Part shown: piece by piece, positions 4,650 through 5,456 of the stretch | Layout of the letters: every line of letters begins with the position of its first letter | Numbering within the stretch: position 1 is the stretch's first letter | From: an uncultured Gemmatimonadota bacterium | GTDB lineage: Bacteria > Gemmatimonadota > Gemmatimonadetes > Longimicrobiales > Gaopeijiaceae | Direction: 5' to 3' | DNA length: 5,456 bases | Assembly (NCBI GenBank): GCA_937136445.1 | Contig: CAKZOQ010000453.1 | Location: forward strand, 1-5,456 | Notes under the pieces: model-generated | What the model was told of the DNA's origin: nothing | Seen by the model: only the letters and a program-made list of their open reading frames with translations | Databases searched by the model: none | Made by a program: the position numbers and the translations under genes

Positions 4650-5456
4650 ATGGTTCGGTCGGCCGCGGCGATTCTCGCCGTCCTCATGGTACCCTCGTTC
4701 GCTGCTTCCCAGCAGATGCCCACCCACACCGTGGTGGACGGTGACACCCTCTGGGAGCTGGCGGAGCGGTACTATTCCGACCCCTTCGATTGGCGTCGGA
4801 TCTGGCAGGCGAACCAGGTGCGCGTCACGGATCCCAACCTCATCCTCCCCGGCCAGGAGTTGGTGATCCCGGGACCGGGTGGGGCCATGCCACCATCGGC
4901 TCCCCCCGGAGCCTCCGGGGAGCGCCTGGCCGAGGTGGACGTCTCGGTGGAGAGCGCGGCGGGGCCTACCGGGGAAGCCGGGCCCATCACCGAGGGGCGG
5001 ACGCTGTTCTATCGGGACACCTCCCAAGCCGGGGGCGTACTGAGCAACGCCGACCTGGACTACCGCGTCGTGTCTCGGGACATGGCCCTCTCGGCGCCCT
5101 GGCTCATCGAGGCCGGGCTCGACCCGTCGGCGCTCGGCACCCTGGAGAGCTTCGCCGGCACCAACAACCGGTCAGAGACGCCCCGCTCCTACGACCGGGT
5201 TCGCTTCAGCTTCGACGGGCCTCCACCGCCGGTCGGATCCACCCTCCGCACCTACCGGGTCACCCATCCCCTGGAAGGCGTCGGACAGGTCGTCGAGCCT
5301 ACCGGACTCCTGTCGGTCACCGACGTGGACGCGGGGGTCGGTGTCGCGGTCGTGACGCAGGAGTATGCCCGCATCGGCTTCGGGGACCGGGTGGGTCCCC
5401 TGCCGGAGTACGGGGTGGAGGAGGGCGTCTACCCCGAGGCCGTCCTGCACGGGCCG
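4650..5456 (+). CDS. Secreted LysM-domain protein (3' end outside the window)
   Basis: The frame is open from the ATG at 4650 to the right edge, giving 269 residues with no stop. Residues 1-19 form a signal peptide: an arginine at position 3, a hydrophobic core (AAAILAVLMVPSFA), and likely signal peptidase I cleavage around SFA-A. One LysM domain follows at about 26-74, from HTVVDGDTLWELAERYY through DPFDWRRIWQAN to DPNLILPGQELVIPG, a variant common in Gram-negative cell-wall-associated proteins. A proline/glycine-rich linker follows at about 75-105. From about 110 onward a further domain contains TLFYRD, a segment beginning SAPWLIEAGLDP, then YDRVRFSF and TLRTYRVTHPLEGVGQVVEPTG with IGFGDRVGPLPEY. 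This resembles the C-terminal part of other LysM proteins in which a beta-rich module follows the LysM. Role inferred: periplasmic or outer-surface peptidoglycan binding. Start is supported by the strong Shine-Dalgarno and promoter upstream. No catalytic domain is visible in the portion present. Confidence 0.88.
   Translation, partial: MVRSAAAILAVLMVPSFAASQQMPTHTVVDGDTLWELAERYYSDPFDWRRIWQANQVRVTDPNLILPGQELVIPGPGGAMPPSAPPGASGERLAEVDVSVESAAGPTGEAGPITEGRTLFYRDTSQAGGVLSNADLDYRVVSRDMALSAPWLIEAGLDPSALGTLESFAGTNNRSETPRSYDRVRFSFDGPPPPVGSTLRTYRVTHPLEGVGQVVEPTGLLSVTDVDAGVGVAVVTQEYARIGFGDRVGPLPEYGVEEGVYPEAVLHGP

Noticed and set aside
3798..5027. Long open frame antisense to radC and the LysM gene
   Set aside because: The real genes on the plus strand carry clear family motifs; this frame has none and crosses an intergenic promoter region.

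Overview
The window is very GC-rich and gene-dense, with strongly G/C-biased third codon positions. It looks like chromosomal DNA from a high-GC Gram-negative-type bacterium. The gene mix (GDP-fucose genes, a TPR protein, a stand-alone ManC/PMI-type cupin, RadC, a secreted LysM protein) and the promoter style suggest Gemmatimonadota or a similar lineage. That assignment is an impression, not proven. I see no mobile element, CRISPR array, rRNA or tRNA.

Layout. (1) Positions 1-2215, plus strand, form a compact operon: the 3' part of gmd (GDP-mannose 4,6-dehydratase), then fcl (GDP-L-fucose synthase) starting at a GTG that overlaps the gmd stop, then a TPR protein 9 nt downstream. (2) Positions 2212-2637 hold a promoter-like site (CTGACG, 18 nt, TACCTT) and a 117-residue cupin resembling the isomerase domain of bifunctional mannose-6-phosphate isomerase/mannose-1-phosphate guanylyltransferases. 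(3) Positions 2668-3675, minus strand, encode a class I SAM-dependent methyltransferase that converges on the cupin gene, with a GC-rich hairpin between the stops. (4) Positions 3676-3788 are a short divergent intergenic region with two copies of a small dyad repeat. (5) Positions 3789-4535, plus strand, encode RadC with complete HhH and JAMM motifs. (6) Positions 4536-4649 hold an A/T-rich patch, a good promoter (TTGACC, 18 nt, TACCTT) and a strong Shine-Dalgarno. (7) From 4650 to the right edge runs a secreted LysM-domain protein with no stop inside the window.

Gmd and Fcl together convert GDP-D-mannose to GDP-L-fucose, the donor for fucosylated exopolysaccharide, O-antigen or glycoprotein. 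The cupin may act one or two steps earlier, at mannose-6-phosphate isomerisation, although its substrate is not proven. The LysM protein probably binds cell-wall peptidoglycan outside the cytoplasm. The methyltransferase and RadC have no evident link to the sugar pathway.

I did not find a convincing new multi-gene system. The most useful observations are the two matching promoters, the cupin's altered metal-ligand motif, its C-rich leader without a Shine-Dalgarno, the uncharacterised methyltransferase, and the paired dyads in the divergent intergenic region.
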